Part shown: piece by piece, positions 1 through 8,828 of the stretch
Layout: each line of letters opens with the position of its first letter
Numbering within the stretch: position 1 is the first letter of the stretch
The notes under the pieces: model-generated
Seen by the model: only the letters and a program-made list of their open reading frames with translations
The model's database searches: none
What the model was told of the DNA's origin: nothing
Translations under genes and position numbers: made by a program
Assembly: GCF_000427465.1 (NCBI RefSeq)
Contig: NZ_ATYB01000008.1
Coordinates: forward strand, 372,001-436,000
Source of the DNA: Sinorhizobium arboris LMG 14919
Lineage (GTDB): Bacteria > Pseudomonadota > Alphaproteobacteria > Rhizobiales > Rhizobiaceae
DNA length: 64,000 nucleotides
Direction of reading: 5' to 3'

Positions 1-348
1 AACTGGCCATCCGACATCTCCATCTGGATCAACGGCATCAAGGCCGGCTACTGGACCTCGCCCGGCGATTACGGCGACCGTCGTGGCATGTATTCGCCCG
101 CCTGGTGGAAACTCAGCGGGTCGCAATACGGCAAGCTCAAAACCTGGACCATCGACGACCGTGGCACCTGGATCGACGGCGCGATGGTGTCGACGCAGAC
201 GATTAATTCCCTCGGCATTCCGGATCACCATTCGATCCGTTTTCGCATCGGCATCGACGAGAAGGCGGAGAACCCCGGCGGGCTCAATATCTTCGGCAAG
301 GGTTTCGGCGATTTCGACCAGGACATCGTCATGACGATCTACTTCTAG
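1..348 (+). CDS. C-terminal part of a COG4189-type transcriptional regulator (partial)
   Basis: The frame is open from the first base to a TAG at 346-348, so only the last 115 residues are present and the start lies outside the window. The visible part carries WPSDISIWING, TSPGDYGDRRG, SQYGKLKTW and GGLNIFGKGFG. I recognise these as the jelly-roll-like C-terminal half of predicted regulators of the COG4189 type, whose N-terminal half is an ArsR-like winged helix; that half cannot be seen here. In the family this domain probably senses a sugar-like ligand, but no ligand can be read from the sequence. A 281-bp stretch without a recognisable gene separates it from the beta-lactamase downstream. 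Confidence 0.7.
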   Translation, partial: NWPSDISIWINGIKAGYWTSPGDYGDRRGMYSPAWWKLSGSQYGKLKTWTIDDRGTWIDGAMVSTQTINSLGIPDHHSIRFRIGIDEKAENPGGLNIFGKGFGDFDQDIVMTIYF

Positions 349-629
349 ATCACGGTGCCAGGCTCAGTTGGCGCGCGTTCTTGGCCCCGACAAGCCGGGC
401 CCGGAGGCGGTCAACACAGTGCGATGCCCAAGTTCTTCTAATGGCTCACGCAAGATCTTGTCGTTTGCGAAAGGCGCACAGGGCCCATATGCATGTTCCG
501 TCCGTTCGCTTCTTCCGGTTGCAAGCGCCCGACACATGCCGCCGCATCGATGCAATCGGGCTGATGAACGGCTGCACCCGCATTCGGCAGGGTTCCTGGA
601 CTCACGAAAACGAGGTCAAAACAACCGTT

Positions 630-1820
630 ATGAAAAAGACTTCCGCCACGACAACCGCAATGATTGCTGCTGCCATGCTCTGCTGCGGGGCCGGCGCGCA
701 TGCCACCGACCGATTCGATGATGAACAGCTTGCACGCGTAGTGGACGAGACGATCCGGCCCTTGATGAAGGAGAACGGCGTTCCGGGAATTGCAGTCGCG
801 ATCACCGTTCATGGAAAGCGGTACATCTTCAATTATGGTTTGGCGTCGAAGGCGGACGGGCAGAAGGTCACCAACGATACGATGTTCGAGATCGGCTCGA
901 TCAGCAAGACCTTCACCGCGACGCTCGCATCCTATGCCGAAGCGCGTGGGGAGCTGGGCCTGTCCGATCCAGCCAGCAAGTATCTACCCGCGCTCGCCGG
1001 AACGCCTTTCGACGAAATCAGCCTTCTCGATCTGGGGACCTATACCGCTGGCGGATTGCCTTTGCAGTTTCCCGTTTCCGTCACCAATCAGGAGAGCGTG
1101 ATCGACTACTACAAAGGCTGGCGCCCGACTTACGCCGCCGGCACGCACAGGCTCTACTCGAACCCGAGCATCGGCCTCTTCGGCCATCTCGCGGCCAAGA
1201 GCATGGGCCAGCCTTTCGCCGACCTGATGGAAGGGACGATATTCCCCGCATTCGGCCTGACGAGCAGTTTCATAACGGTTCCGCAGGACCGGCTGGGCGA
1301 CTATGCTTATGGCTATTCGAAAGCCGGCAAGCCGGTCCGGGTGACGCCGGGCGTTCTCGACTCGGAGGCCTATGGTGTGAAGACCACCGCCGCCGATTTG
1401 ATCCGCTTTGTCGAGGCGAACATGGATGGCACGCGCCTGGACGAGACTTTGCGGCGCGCCATCGCCGGAACCCACACCGGATATTTCAAGGTCGGCGTCA
1501 TGACGCAGGGGCTCGGCTGGGAGATGTATCCCTATCCGGCGAGGCTCGACGATCTGCTTGCCGGCAATTCCAGCCAGATGGCCCTCAAGCCGCACAAGGT
1601 CACGAAGCTCGTTCCACCGTCGCCGCCGCAGAAAAGCGTGTGGGTCAACAAGACCGGCTCGACCAACGGCTTCGGCGCCTATGCAGCCTTCGTCCCGGCG
1701 TCGCGCATCGGCATCGTGATGCTGGCGAACAAGAACTACCCGATCCCTGCTCGCGTGAAGGCCGCGCACCGTATCCTGACGACGCTGGTGAGCACGCCCG
1801 TATCGGCGGGCGCACGCTAG
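630..1820 (+). CDS. Class C (AmpC-like) beta-lactamase, secreted
   Basis: This is a 396-residue serine hydrolase of the AmpC/penicillin-binding fold. A Sec-type signal peptide (MKKTS, then an alanine-rich core ending near AHA at about residue 25) directs it to the periplasm. The three active-site elements are intact and in order: SISK with nucleophile Ser90 and Lys93, YSN at residues 176-178, and KTG at 341-343 (VNKTGSTNGFG). The frame stays open back to 381, but the ATG at 630 is chosen because the signal peptide begins there and earlier residues are arginine-rich without family character. It would hydrolyse beta-lactams, chiefly cephalosporins. No AmpR-type LysR gene lies beside it, so induction by that route is not supported here. 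A DD-peptidase or esterase of the same fold is less likely given the YSN motif and length. Confidence 0.9.
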   Translation: MKKTSATTTAMIAAAMLCCGAGAHATDRFDDEQLARVVDETIRPLMKENGVPGIAVAITVHGKRYIFNYGLASKADGQKVTNDTMFEIGSISKTFTATLASYAEARGELGLSDPASKYLPALAGTPFDEISLLDLGTYTAGGLPLQFPVSVTNQESVIDYYKGWRPTYAAGTHRLYSNPSIGLFGHLAAKSMGQPFADLMEGTIFPAFGLTSSFITVPQDRLGDYAYGYSKAGKPVRVTPGVLDSEAYGVKTTAADLIRFVEANMDGTRLDETLRRAIAGTHTGYFKVGVMTQGLGWEMYPYPARLDDLLAGNSSQMALKPHKVTKLVPPSPPQKSVWVNKTGSTNGFGAYAAFVPASRIGIVMLANKNYPIPARVKAAHRILTTLVSTPVSAGAR

Positions 1821-1923
1821 ACTGGTCTGAGCCGAACGGACGCAAGAACGAGTGCTGCGCTCCTCAACGGGGCGCGGTTCTGGAGCGGATGAGGAAAAAT
1901 GCCGTCCTCACCGCGTCGTTCAT

Positions 1924-2223
1924 TCAATAAGCTCTGGGGGGTACGAACAGGCAGATCGTCTTCCCATAGGCTTTGCCCGCCGCGGAGCACCAGTGGTACT
2001 CGCCGTCAGGCGACATGCGGACCCTGCTGTCGGCATAGGGCAGAACTTCGCCAGTGGCTCTGACGATATAGCCTTGCGGTCGTTCGCTGATGTCGGTCTG
2101 CGCGACCTGGCGGCAATCCATCGTCGAACAGCAGGCGCTCGGATATTGCCAACCACTGGGAGCGTCGTGGGCGAAGGCCGTCGTCGTGGACAGCCCGGCG
2201 AGAAGGAAGAAAAATCCGCGCAT
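1924..2223 (-). CDS. Small secreted cysteine-containing protein of unknown function
   Basis: A 99-residue protein that I do not recognise as a named family. It starts with a clear signal peptide (MRGFFFLLAGLSTTTAFAHD, cleavage near AFA), leaving about 80 exported residues. The mature part holds a CCSTMDC cluster and two further cysteines (HWCSAAGK and KTICLFVPP), so disulfide bonds or metal binding are possible. The + strand shows aggagacccc just before the start codon, which on the coding strand reads as a GGAGTCTCC-like ribosome site region. It converges with the beta-lactamase and stands alone between it and the LacI regulator. Similar short exported proteins of unknown function are common in rhizobia. 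Confidence 0.6.
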   Translation of the reverse strand: MRGFFFLLAGLSTTTAFAHDAPSGWQYPSACCSTMDCRQVAQTDISERPQGYIVRATGEVLPYADSRVRMSPDGEYHWCSAAGKAYGKTICLFVPPRAY

Positions 2224-2425
2224 GGGGTCTCCTTTCAGGAGCAGTCACCAATCCGGACTGCAGCCGGCAGGTTCGCTACGGTGGCCGTGCGTCCAAGCGC
2301 AAAAACCCGCGTAGCGGCTTGCGTGCTCCATGAGTTTGCCCGGCAATCGGCTCCGATTTAAGGAATCATGCAGCAAGCTTCAAACCTGCGGATCGGTAAA
2401 ATGATCCAACGCGGCGGGACTTATG

Positions 2426-3475
2426 TCAGCCGCGACTTTCGTCGCCATTGACGAGAAGCCCGTCGCTTTCCCCTTCGACGAGTTCCATCGGCCAGACCGC
2501 GTTTGTCAGCGCCTGCGGGTAATGGTCCTTGAAGGCCGGCATCGTCGAAAGGAGCGTCTCCGCAAGCGCAATGCCGAGGTCGCGCAGTGACAGGCGGAAG
2601 CAGGTGAGCGGCGGCGAAAGAAAATGCGCATGCGGGCTATAGCGCCCGATCACCGCAATGTCCCGACCCGGCCTGACGCCCGCTTCGGAGAGGCCTTGGT
2701 AGAAACCGACGGCAATCGTCTCATTGACGAGCAGGGCTGCCGTCGGCCGATCCTTGAGGGCCAGGAGCTCGCGCGCGATCTGATAGCCGCCGGTCTCGTT
2801 CGGAGTCGACCGGAAAATCAACTCCTCCTCCAAGGCAAGACCGTGCGCGGCAAGCGCTTGGCGGCAGCGGTCGACGAAGACGTAACCGAGGTTGGCATCG
2901 TCGTGCGGGCGGGTGACCGCGATCCGGCGATGTCCGCGCGCGACAAGGCGGTCGACCGCGGTTTGCGCCATTCCCTCGAAATCGAGGTCAAGCCAGGGGC
3001 GGCCGGCATCCGTCAGGCTTCGGCCGAGGGTGACGAAGGGAATGTTGCGTTCGGCCAGAAACTCTATGCGCGGATCGTGCCGCCGGGTTGCCGAAAGGAT
3101 CAGGCCGTCGGCAAAACCCCGCGCGACGACACGGCGCAGGTAATCGGTCGGATCCTCCTCCGACGAGCAGAGCAGGGCTACGAGGTCGAGCCTGTGTCTG
3201 GCGAAAACCGCCTGCACGCCGTCGAAGACGCTCATGAAGAACGTGTCTCCCTGCCCGGTGATCTCCGTTCCGGTCTGCATCATGAAGCCGATGATGTTGG
3301 TGGTGCCCTGTCTCAGGCTTCGGCCCGACTGGTTGGGCACATAACCAAGCCTCTCAGCGGCTTCGAGGACGCGCCTGCGTGTCTCCTCATTGACATCGGG
3401 ACGGCCGTTCAGTGCACGCGAGACCGTTCCGATCGAAATATCGAGATGTTGCGCCAGGCGCCGAATTCCCTTCAT
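2426..3475 (-). CDS. LacI-family transcriptional regulator
   Basis: A 349-residue LacI/GalR protein. The N-terminal helix-turn-helix and hinge are visible (RRLAQHLDISIGTVSRALNG at residues 4-23, then ETRRRVLEAAERLGYVPN), followed by a periplasmic-binding-protein-like sensor domain (IIGFMMQTG through GRYSPHAHFLSPPLTCFR). The ATG at 3475 is preceded by GGAGGGAG about 10 bases upstream. The frame continues open to 3937, but that extension lies across the divergent promoter and has no family character. It is divergent from the sugar operon at 3708-10024, and a perfect CGTAAACGTTTACG palindrome at 3651-3664 lies between them, so it most likely represses that operon until a sugar-derived inducer binds. 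The ligand is unknown. Confidence 0.9.
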   Translation of the reverse strand: MKGIRRLAQHLDISIGTVSRALNGRPDVNEETRRRVLEAAERLGYVPNQSGRSLRQGTTNIIGFMMQTGTEITGQGDTFFMSVFDGVQAVFARHRLDLVALLCSSEEDPTDYLRRVVARGFADGLILSATRRHDPRIEFLAERNIPFVTLGRSLTDAGRPWLDLDFEGMAQTAVDRLVARGHRRIAVTRPHDDANLGYVFVDRCRQALAAHGLALEEELIFRSTPNETGGYQIARELLALKDRPTAALLVNETIAVGFYQGLSEAGVRPGRDIAVIGRYSPHAHFLSPPLTCFRLSLRDLGIALAETLLSTMPAFKDHYPQALTNAVWPMELVEGESDGLLVNGDESRG

Positions 3476-3620
3476 GCGAAGCGCTCTCCCTCCTCGCCAC
3501 CGGCCGATCCACTCGCATCGACCCGCAGTCAAGGGCGATCGATTTCTCGAAACTGAACCGGGCAGGCGGGCACAAGCGGCTCGCTTCGTCTTCATCCCGG
3601 TCGCGCTTTCCGAAACCCTA

Positions 3621-3664
3621 TTGACATGTTTCGGAAAGTCCGCATAGTTCCGTAAACGTTTACG
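3621..3664 (+). promoter_or_regulatory. Promoter and LacI-type operator of the sugar operon
   Basis: TTGACA at 3621-3626 and CATAGT at 3643-3648, separated by 16 bp, form a good sigma-70 promoter. The perfect 14-bp palindrome CGTAAACGTTTACG at 3651-3664 follows immediately and would cover the transcription start. Its central CG step and A/T flanks are typical of LacI/GalR operators. It lies 43 bp before the GTG start of the first operon gene and about 175 bp from the divergent regulator. Confidence 0.75.
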
Positions 3665-3707
3665 GCGACTGAGACAAGCCGGAAACGAATGCTGTGGGAG
3701 GAGAATA

Positions 3708-4736
3708 GTGATTTTGCGCGCAGTTCTGTGCGGGTGCGGAGCTATGGCCAAAGGCTGGCTCAAGGCGATCGCCGCGGACCCCGAGCTCCAGTCGACAATA
3801 CGGATCGTCGGGCTCGTCGACGTGAATCCCGAGTTCGCTCGTGCGCTCGCGGCGGAGTTCGATATCGCAGACGCGGCTATCGGTGCGGATCTCGATGCGG
3901 TATTGATCGAAACGGCACCGGACATTCTCTTCGACATCGTCGTTCCCGCCGCCCGTCGTGACGTGGTCGCGACTGCGCTCAGGCACGGCTGTCACGTGCT
4001 GAGTGAAAAGCCCATGGCCGCCTCGCTGGAGGCCGGCCGCGAGTTGATCGAACTCGCCAGCAGCACGGGCAAGCTTCACGCGGTCGTTCAGAACCGCCGC
4101 TTCATCTCGGGCATCCGCCGCATCCGCCGCTTCATCGAAAGCGGCGCAATCGGCGACCTGACTGCCATCCATTGCGACTTTTTCATCGGCGCGCATTTCG
4201 GTGGTTTTCGCGAAGAGATGGAGCATGTTCTGCTCCTCGACATGGCGATCCACACCTTCGATGCCGCCCGGTTCATTGCCGACAAGACCCCGCTTGCCGT
4301 TTACTGCCATGAGGAAAATCCGCAGGGCTCCTGGTACGCGCACGGCGCAGCCGCCACGGCGATATTCGAGCTTTCCGACGATGTGACCTTCACCTATCGC
4401 GGATCCTGGTGTGCAGAGGGCGCCAATACGAGCTGGGAAAGCGAATGGCGCATCATCGGCACCAAAGGCACGCTGCTCTGGGATGGCGCCGAGGCGCTGA
4501 GCGCGAAGCGGGTCGCCGGCAGCGAAGGCTTCTTCCGTCCGCTCGCGCCGATCGACGTTCCCGAGCCTGCGGATCCGCGTGAAACGCACGGACATGCCAG
4601 CGTCATCGCCGATTTCGTCACGGCGGTCCGCTCCGGCAAGAGGCCGGAGACGGCGGGCGACGACAATATCAACAGCCTTGCCATGGTGTTTGCGGCGATC
4701 GAAAGCGCCCGCACCCGGCAGCGCGTGACAATCTGA
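3708..4736 (+). CDS. Gfo/Idh/MocA-family NAD(P)-dependent sugar dehydrogenase
   Basis: A 342-residue oxidoreductase. The N-terminal Rossmann fold begins with LRAVLCGCGAMAKGWLKAI, and the family EKP motif is present (HVLSEKPMAASLEAG, about residues 97-111). The C-terminal substrate domain has the conserved DMAIHTFDAARFI stretch. Start: the GTG at 3708 is preceded by GGGAGGAG at 3696-3703, which fixes it. It is the first gene of a LacI-controlled operon with an isomerase and a CUT1 sugar importer, so it probably oxidises the imported sugar, sugar acid or inositol-like compound. The family is broad and the substrate cannot be told from sequence. The next gene begins 13 bp after its stop. Confidence 0.85.
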   Translation: MILRAVLCGCGAMAKGWLKAIAADPELQSTIRIVGLVDVNPEFARALAAEFDIADAAIGADLDAVLIETAPDILFDIVVPAARRDVVATALRHGCHVLSEKPMAASLEAGRELIELASSTGKLHAVVQNRRFISGIRRIRRFIESGAIGDLTAIHCDFFIGAHFGGFREEMEHVLLLDMAIHTFDAARFIADKTPLAVYCHEENPQGSWYAHGAAATAIFELSDDVTFTYRGSWCAEGANTSWESEWRIIGTKGTLLWDGAEALSAKRVAGSEGFFRPLAPIDVPEPADPRETHGHASVIADFVTAVRSGKRPETAGDDNINSLAMVFAAIESARTRQRVTI

Positions 4737-4749
4737 AGTGAGGCATCTG

Positions 4750-5652
4750 ATGAGCAATCCAGCCAAATCCATCCGCGTCGGCACAATGGTCAGCGCCACA
4801 AAAGGCGAAGCCGCGAAGCGTATCGGCGAGATCGCCGATCTGGGCTTCGAAAGCTTCGAACCGTTCTTCTGGCAGACCACCAACGGCCAGGATCTTGCCG
4901 AGCTCGGCAAGCGCTGCCGCGAGGCGATCGGTGACCGTGACATCACGATCTCGACTCTCGGCATGTTCGGTAATCCGTTGGAGGAGACCGACATCGACCT
5001 CCAGAGCTTGCAGGGCTGGAAGGACTGCATCGACAACGCCCATCATTTCGGCGCGACATGCGTCGCCGGCTTTACCGGACGCATCCGCAACCGGCCGCTG
5101 ACCGATAGCCTGCCGCGCTACCGCAAGATCTGGCGTGAGCTCGCCCAGCGCGCCGCCGACAAGGGCGTGAGGATCGCCTTCGAGAATTGCGCCATGGACG
5201 GAAACTGGGCGACGGGCGACTGGAATATCGCTCACAATCCGGACGCCTGGGAACTGATCTTCAACGAGACGCCCGACGATAACATCGGTCTGGAATGGGA
5301 GCCCTGCCACCAGATGGTCTATCTGATCGACCCGCTGCCGCAGATCCGCAAATGGGCGCACAAGATCTTCCATGTGCACGGCAAGGACGCGACGATCCGC
5401 TGGGACGTCATCCGCGAGCACGGCATCTTCGGCAAGGAAAAGTTCGTCTTCATGCGCACGCCCGGGTTCGGTGACAGCAACTGGACCGACATCATCTCAG
5501 AATTGCGGCTCGCCGGCTGGTCGGGTTCGATCGATATCGAAGGGTGGCATGACCCGGTTTATCGCGATGCGCTGGAAATGACGGGCCAGGTGCACGCGCT
5601 GAATTACCTGAAAGGTTGCCGCGGCGGCGACTTCGTCGCCGATCCGGCCTGA
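4750..5652 (+). CDS. Sugar phosphate isomerase/epimerase (xylose isomerase-like TIM barrel)
   Basis: A 300-residue AP-endonuclease-2/xylose-isomerase-like barrel protein. Metal-ligand-type stretches are visible: [35 protein letters not shown] and [14 protein letters not shown], giving the usual Glu/Asp/His/Glu set. ATG 4750 is preferred over the in-frame GTG at 4738 because GTGAGG sits just upstream of it. It is cotranscribed with the Gfo/Idh/MocA enzyme, and such pairs often act on the same 3-keto or inosose-type intermediate. Its natural substrate is unknown. Confidence 0.8.
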   Translation: MSNPAKSIRVGTMVSATKGEAAKRIGEIADLGFESFEPFFWQTTNGQDLAELGKRCREAIGDRDITISTLGMFGNPLEETDIDLQSLQGWKDCIDNAHHFGATCVAGFTGRIRNRPLTDSLPRYRKIWRELAQRAADKGVRIAFENCAMDGNWATGDWNIAHNPDAWELIFNETPDDNIGLEWEPCHQMVYLIDPLPQIRKWAHKIFHVHGKDATIRWDVIREHGIFGKEKFVFMRTPGFGDSNWTDIISELRLAGWSGSIDIEGWHDPVYRDALEMTGQVHALNYLKGCRGGDFVADPA

Positions 5653-5714
5653 CGCATGCCCGACGGCCGGCACGGGGGGCGCCGGCTGCGGGAAACCCGA
5701 AAGAGGAGGAGTCC

Positions 5715-6947
5715 ATGGGTATCCGCAAATATGTAATGCTGGGCGCACTCGCCCTTGCCAGTGTTTCCTTGCCGGCCCTTTCGGCAAGCGCCGAGGATGT
5801 CACGATCAATGTCTGGTCGCTCGACCGGGACATTCAGCCGGCACCAAACTTGATAAAAGATTTTAACAAGCTGAACACTGGTATTAAAGTAGAATATCGG
5901 CAAATTCAGTTCGACGACGTGGTCAGCGAAGCGATGCGCGCCTATTCGACGGGACAGGCGCCGGATATCATTGCGGTCGACAATCCCGAGCACGCACTCT
6001 TTGCGTCCCGGGGTGTATTTCTCGACTTGAGCGAGATGATCGCAAAGTCCTCGGTCGTCAAGCCGGAAAACTACTTCAAGGGTCCTCTCGCCTCGGTGTC
6101 CTGGGACGGCAAATATTACGGTGTCCCGAAGGCGACCAACACGATCGCCCTTTACTACAACAAGGACATGTTCAAGGCGAAGGGCCTGGACCCGGACAAG
6201 CCTCCGCAAACCTGGGACGAACTCGTCGAGGCGGCGCGCAAGCTGACCGACCCGGCCCAGAACGTCTATGGCATCACCTTTTCGGCCAAAGCCAACGAGG
6301 AGGGGACATTCCAGTTTCTTCCCTGGGCGCAGATGGCGGGCGGCGGTTATGACAACATCAACGCCGAAGGCGCGGTCAAGGCGCTCGACGTCTGGAAAAC
6401 GATCATCGACGAGAAGCTGGCCTCCCCGGACACGCTGACGCGCAGCCAATGGGACGCCACCGGGACCTTCAATTCCGGCAACGCCGCCATGGCGATCTCC
6501 GGCCCCTGGGAAATCGACCGTATGCTCCAGGAAGCGAAGTTCGATTGGGGCGTAGCGCTGCTGCCCGTCCCGGAACTCGGCGCTGAACGCTCTTCGGCCA
6601 TGGGCGATTTCAATTGGGCGGTCTTCGCGAATACAGAGCATCCGGAAGAGGCTTTCAAGGTTCTCGAATATTTCGTCTCTCAGGATGACCGGATGTTCAA
6701 GGATTTCGGGCAGCTGCCGCCGCGCTCCGACATTGCCATTCCGGCGACCGGAGAGCCGAAAAAGGATGCGGCCCTCCAGGTCTTCGTGGAGCAGCTGAAA
6801 TATGCGAAGCCCCGCGGGCCCCACCCGGCATGGCCCAAAATCTCCAAGGCGATACAGGACGCCATCCAGGCGGCGCTTACGGGGCAGATGAGCTCCAAGG
6901 AAGCGCTCGACCAGGCTGCCGAGAAGATCAAGGCGGTTCTCGGCTGA
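5715..6947 (+). CDS. CUT1 ABC transporter sugar-binding protein
   Basis: A 410-residue extracellular solute-binding protein of family 1. The signal peptide ([26 protein letters not shown]) is followed by a mature N-terminus [13 protein letters not shown] typical of the family. Conserved stretches include [40 protein letters not shown] and [13 protein letters not shown]. The start at 5715 has AGAGGAGGAG just upstream. It delivers a sugar in the periplasm to the two permeases that follow. The 154-bp gap after it contains an imperfect stem-loop, a common arrangement that keeps binding-protein mRNA abundant. Confidence 0.9.
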   Translation: MGIRKYVMLGALALASVSLPALSASAEDVTINVWSLDRDIQPAPNLIKDFNKLNTGIKVEYRQIQFDDVVSEAMRAYSTGQAPDIIAVDNPEHALFASRGVFLDLSEMIAKSSVVKPENYFKGPLASVSWDGKYYGVPKATNTIALYYNKDMFKAKGLDPDKPPQTWDELVEAARKLTDPAQNVYGITFSAKANEEGTFQFLPWAQMAGGGYDNINAEGAVKALDVWKTIIDEKLASPDTLTRSQWDATGTFNSGNAAMAISGPWEIDRMLQEAKFDWGVALLPVPELGAERSSAMGDFNWAVFANTEHPEEAFKVLEYFVSQDDRMFKDFGQLPPRSDIAIPATGEPKKDAALQVFVEQLKYAKPRGPHPAWPKISKAIQDAIQAALTGQMSSKEALDQAAEKIKAVLG

Positions 6948-6979
6948 GCCCGCGCCGTTTGACGGCAGGCGGAATTCAC

Positions 6980-7006
6980 GGGCGGGTTGTCGCGACCGAT
7001 CCGCCC
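6980..7006 (+). other. Possible stem-loop between binding-protein and permease genes
   Basis: GGGCGG at 6980-6985 pairs with CCGCCC at 7001-7006, and the loop contains a nested GTCGCGAC palindrome. It lies 33 bp after the binding-protein stop. It could protect or attenuate the transcript. The support is structural only. Confidence 0.35.
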
Positions 7007-7101
7007 AGCATTTTCTCCCGAGAGAGGCGATCTCCGGCTTCGGCCGGGGTCGCCGCTGCATAGGCCACGCAAGACTCGGCCAGAGGGACAGGTGATCGCC
7101 A

Positions 7102-8004
7102 ATGAAGAGAATTCTATCGAGCATAACGGACGGCAGGGGCTTCGATATCGGCCTTGTGAGCTTGCCGCTCGCATTCCTGTTCGTCCTTTCCGGTCTGCCG
7201 CTCGTCTACAACGTCGTTATGAGCTTCCAGGAAGTCGACATGTTCAGCCTCGGCAGCTTTTGGCGGCCGTTCGTGGGCTTGAAGAATTACATCGATCTTT
7301 TCTCCCAGCCAGAAACCTGGCCCATCCTTCTCAATACCGCGATATTCGTGACCGCCTCGATTGCCGGACAGTTCCTCATAGGCTTCGGCCTGGCACTGTT
7401 CTTCTGGGTCAATTTTCCGGGGGCGTCATGGTTGAGGGGGCTCTTCCTTGTCTCCTGGGTCATGCCTGGACTGGTGGTCGGCGCCATCTGGAACTGGATT
7501 CTTTCCGGCGACTTCGGGGTGCTTAATTTCCTGTTGCGGGAAACAGGCGTGATTTCCGGCAACATCTTCTGGCGTTCCGACCCGGACTATTCGCTCTGGG
7601 CGGTCATCATTGCTAATGTCTGGCTCGGCACGTCTTTCAACATGATCCTGCTTTCGGTCGGCCTGTCGGGTATTCCCAAGGACCTGTACGAAGCGGCCGA
7701 ACTCGACGGTGCTAATGCGCTCCAGCGCTTCTGGACGATCACTCTGCCGATGATGCGTTCGACGATCGGCGCCATCGTCGCTCTGGGGCTCATCTTCACC
7801 CTGCAGCAGTTCGACCTCTTCGCCGCCATCACGTCCGGAGGACCGAACAATACATCCAATGTCACGCAATACTGGGCCTGGGACCTTTCCTTCCGCCAGT
7901 ACGATTTCGCCAAAGGCGCGACGATCTCGGTGATCATGATCGTCTTCGTGATGTTCGCCTCCGTCGTCTACGTCCGCTCAACGCGCCACGAGGTCAGAGG
8001 ATGA
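7102..8004 (+). CDS. CUT1 ABC transporter permease (MalF-like)
   Basis: A 300-residue inner-membrane protein with about six hydrophobic segments. The cytoplasmic EAA loop that docks the ATPase is visible as DLYEAAELDGANALQRFWTITLPMM (about residues 193-217), and the family motif GGPNNTSNVTQYW follows. Short for MalF and lacking its large periplasmic loop, as usual for CUT1 permeases. It partners the 275-residue permease whose ATG overlaps its stop at 8001-8004. Confidence 0.9.
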   Translation: MKRILSSITDGRGFDIGLVSLPLAFLFVLSGLPLVYNVVMSFQEVDMFSLGSFWRPFVGLKNYIDLFSQPETWPILLNTAIFVTASIAGQFLIGFGLALFFWVNFPGASWLRGLFLVSWVMPGLVVGAIWNWILSGDFGVLNFLLRETGVISGNIFWRSDPDYSLWAVIIANVWLGTSFNMILLSVGLSGIPKDLYEAAELDGANALQRFWTITLPMMRSTIGAIVALGLIFTLQQFDLFAAITSGGPNNTSNVTQYWAWDLSFRQYDFAKGATISVIMIVFVMFASVVYVRSTRHEVRG

Positions 8005-8828
8005 GTGACACTTTCCGCAACCGGTTGATGCTGGCTGTCGCGCTGGTGCTCGCCGCCATCTACCTCTTCCCGCTCTACTGGATGTACATCACCGCCCTGA
8101 AGACCGGTTCGGCGATGTTCGCGACCCCGCCGAAATTCTGGCCGAGCGAGCCGCAATGGAGCATTTACGCCTTTGTCTGGGAGAGCCGGAACATGGGGCG
8201 GTATCTCTGGAATTCGCTGGTCATCGCTTTCGGCTCGGTGGCGCTGATCGCCGTACTCGGCGTCGGTTGCGCCTATGTGCTCGCGCGCTATCGCAACGTG
8301 TGGGTGGATATCGGCCTGTTTCTCATCCTCATGCTGCAGGTGCTGCCCGCCTCCCTGATGGTGACGCCGATTTTCGTGGGCTTCTCCCAAGTGGGCCTCC
8401 TCGACACGCCGCGCCTTGCGGTGATCCTGGCGATCGCTGCCAAAAGCATGCCCTTCTTCGTGGTCCTCGTCCGCGCCACCTTCATGAGCGTGCCGATGGA
8501 GCTCGAAGAGGCAGCCCTCGTCGACGGCAATTCGCGCATCGGCGCCTTCTTCAACATCGTGCTGCCGCTCGCACGTAACGGCATTCTCGTCAGCGCGATC
8601 CTGATCTTCATGCAGGCCTTCGGTGAATTCGTCTATTCCAAGTCGATGATCCAGGCCGTCGAGTTGCAGCCCGCAAGCGTCGGCCTGAATACCTTCATGG
8701 GACCGAACACCAATGAATGGAACAATATCATGGCCTATGCCACGATTTATGTGACGCCCATCCTTGCCGCATTCATCCTCTTGCAGCGCCGCATCGTGTC
8801 CGGCCTCACTTCAGGAGCCCTCAAATGA
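8001..8828 (+). CDS. CUT1 ABC transporter permease (MalG-like)
   Basis: A 275-residue inner-membrane permease with six predicted membrane segments. The N-terminal FPLYWMYITALKTG stretch and the EAA loop MELEEAALVDGNSRIGAFFNIVLPLARNG are characteristic of MalG-type partners. It overlaps the preceding permease by ATGA (8001-8004) and the following ATPase by ATGA (8825-8828), implying translational coupling and equal production of the three components. Confidence 0.9.
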   Translation: MSDTFRNRLMLAVALVLAAIYLFPLYWMYITALKTGSAMFATPPKFWPSEPQWSIYAFVWESRNMGRYLWNSLVIAFGSVALIAVLGVGCAYVLARYRNVWVDIGLFLILMLQVLPASLMVTPIFVGFSQVGLLDTPRLAVILAIAAKSMPFFVVLVRATFMSVPMELEEAALVDGNSRIGAFFNIVLPLARNGILVSAILIFMQAFGEFVYSKSMIQAVELQPASVGLNTFMGPNTNEWNNIMAYATIYVTPILAAFILLQRRIVSGLTSGALK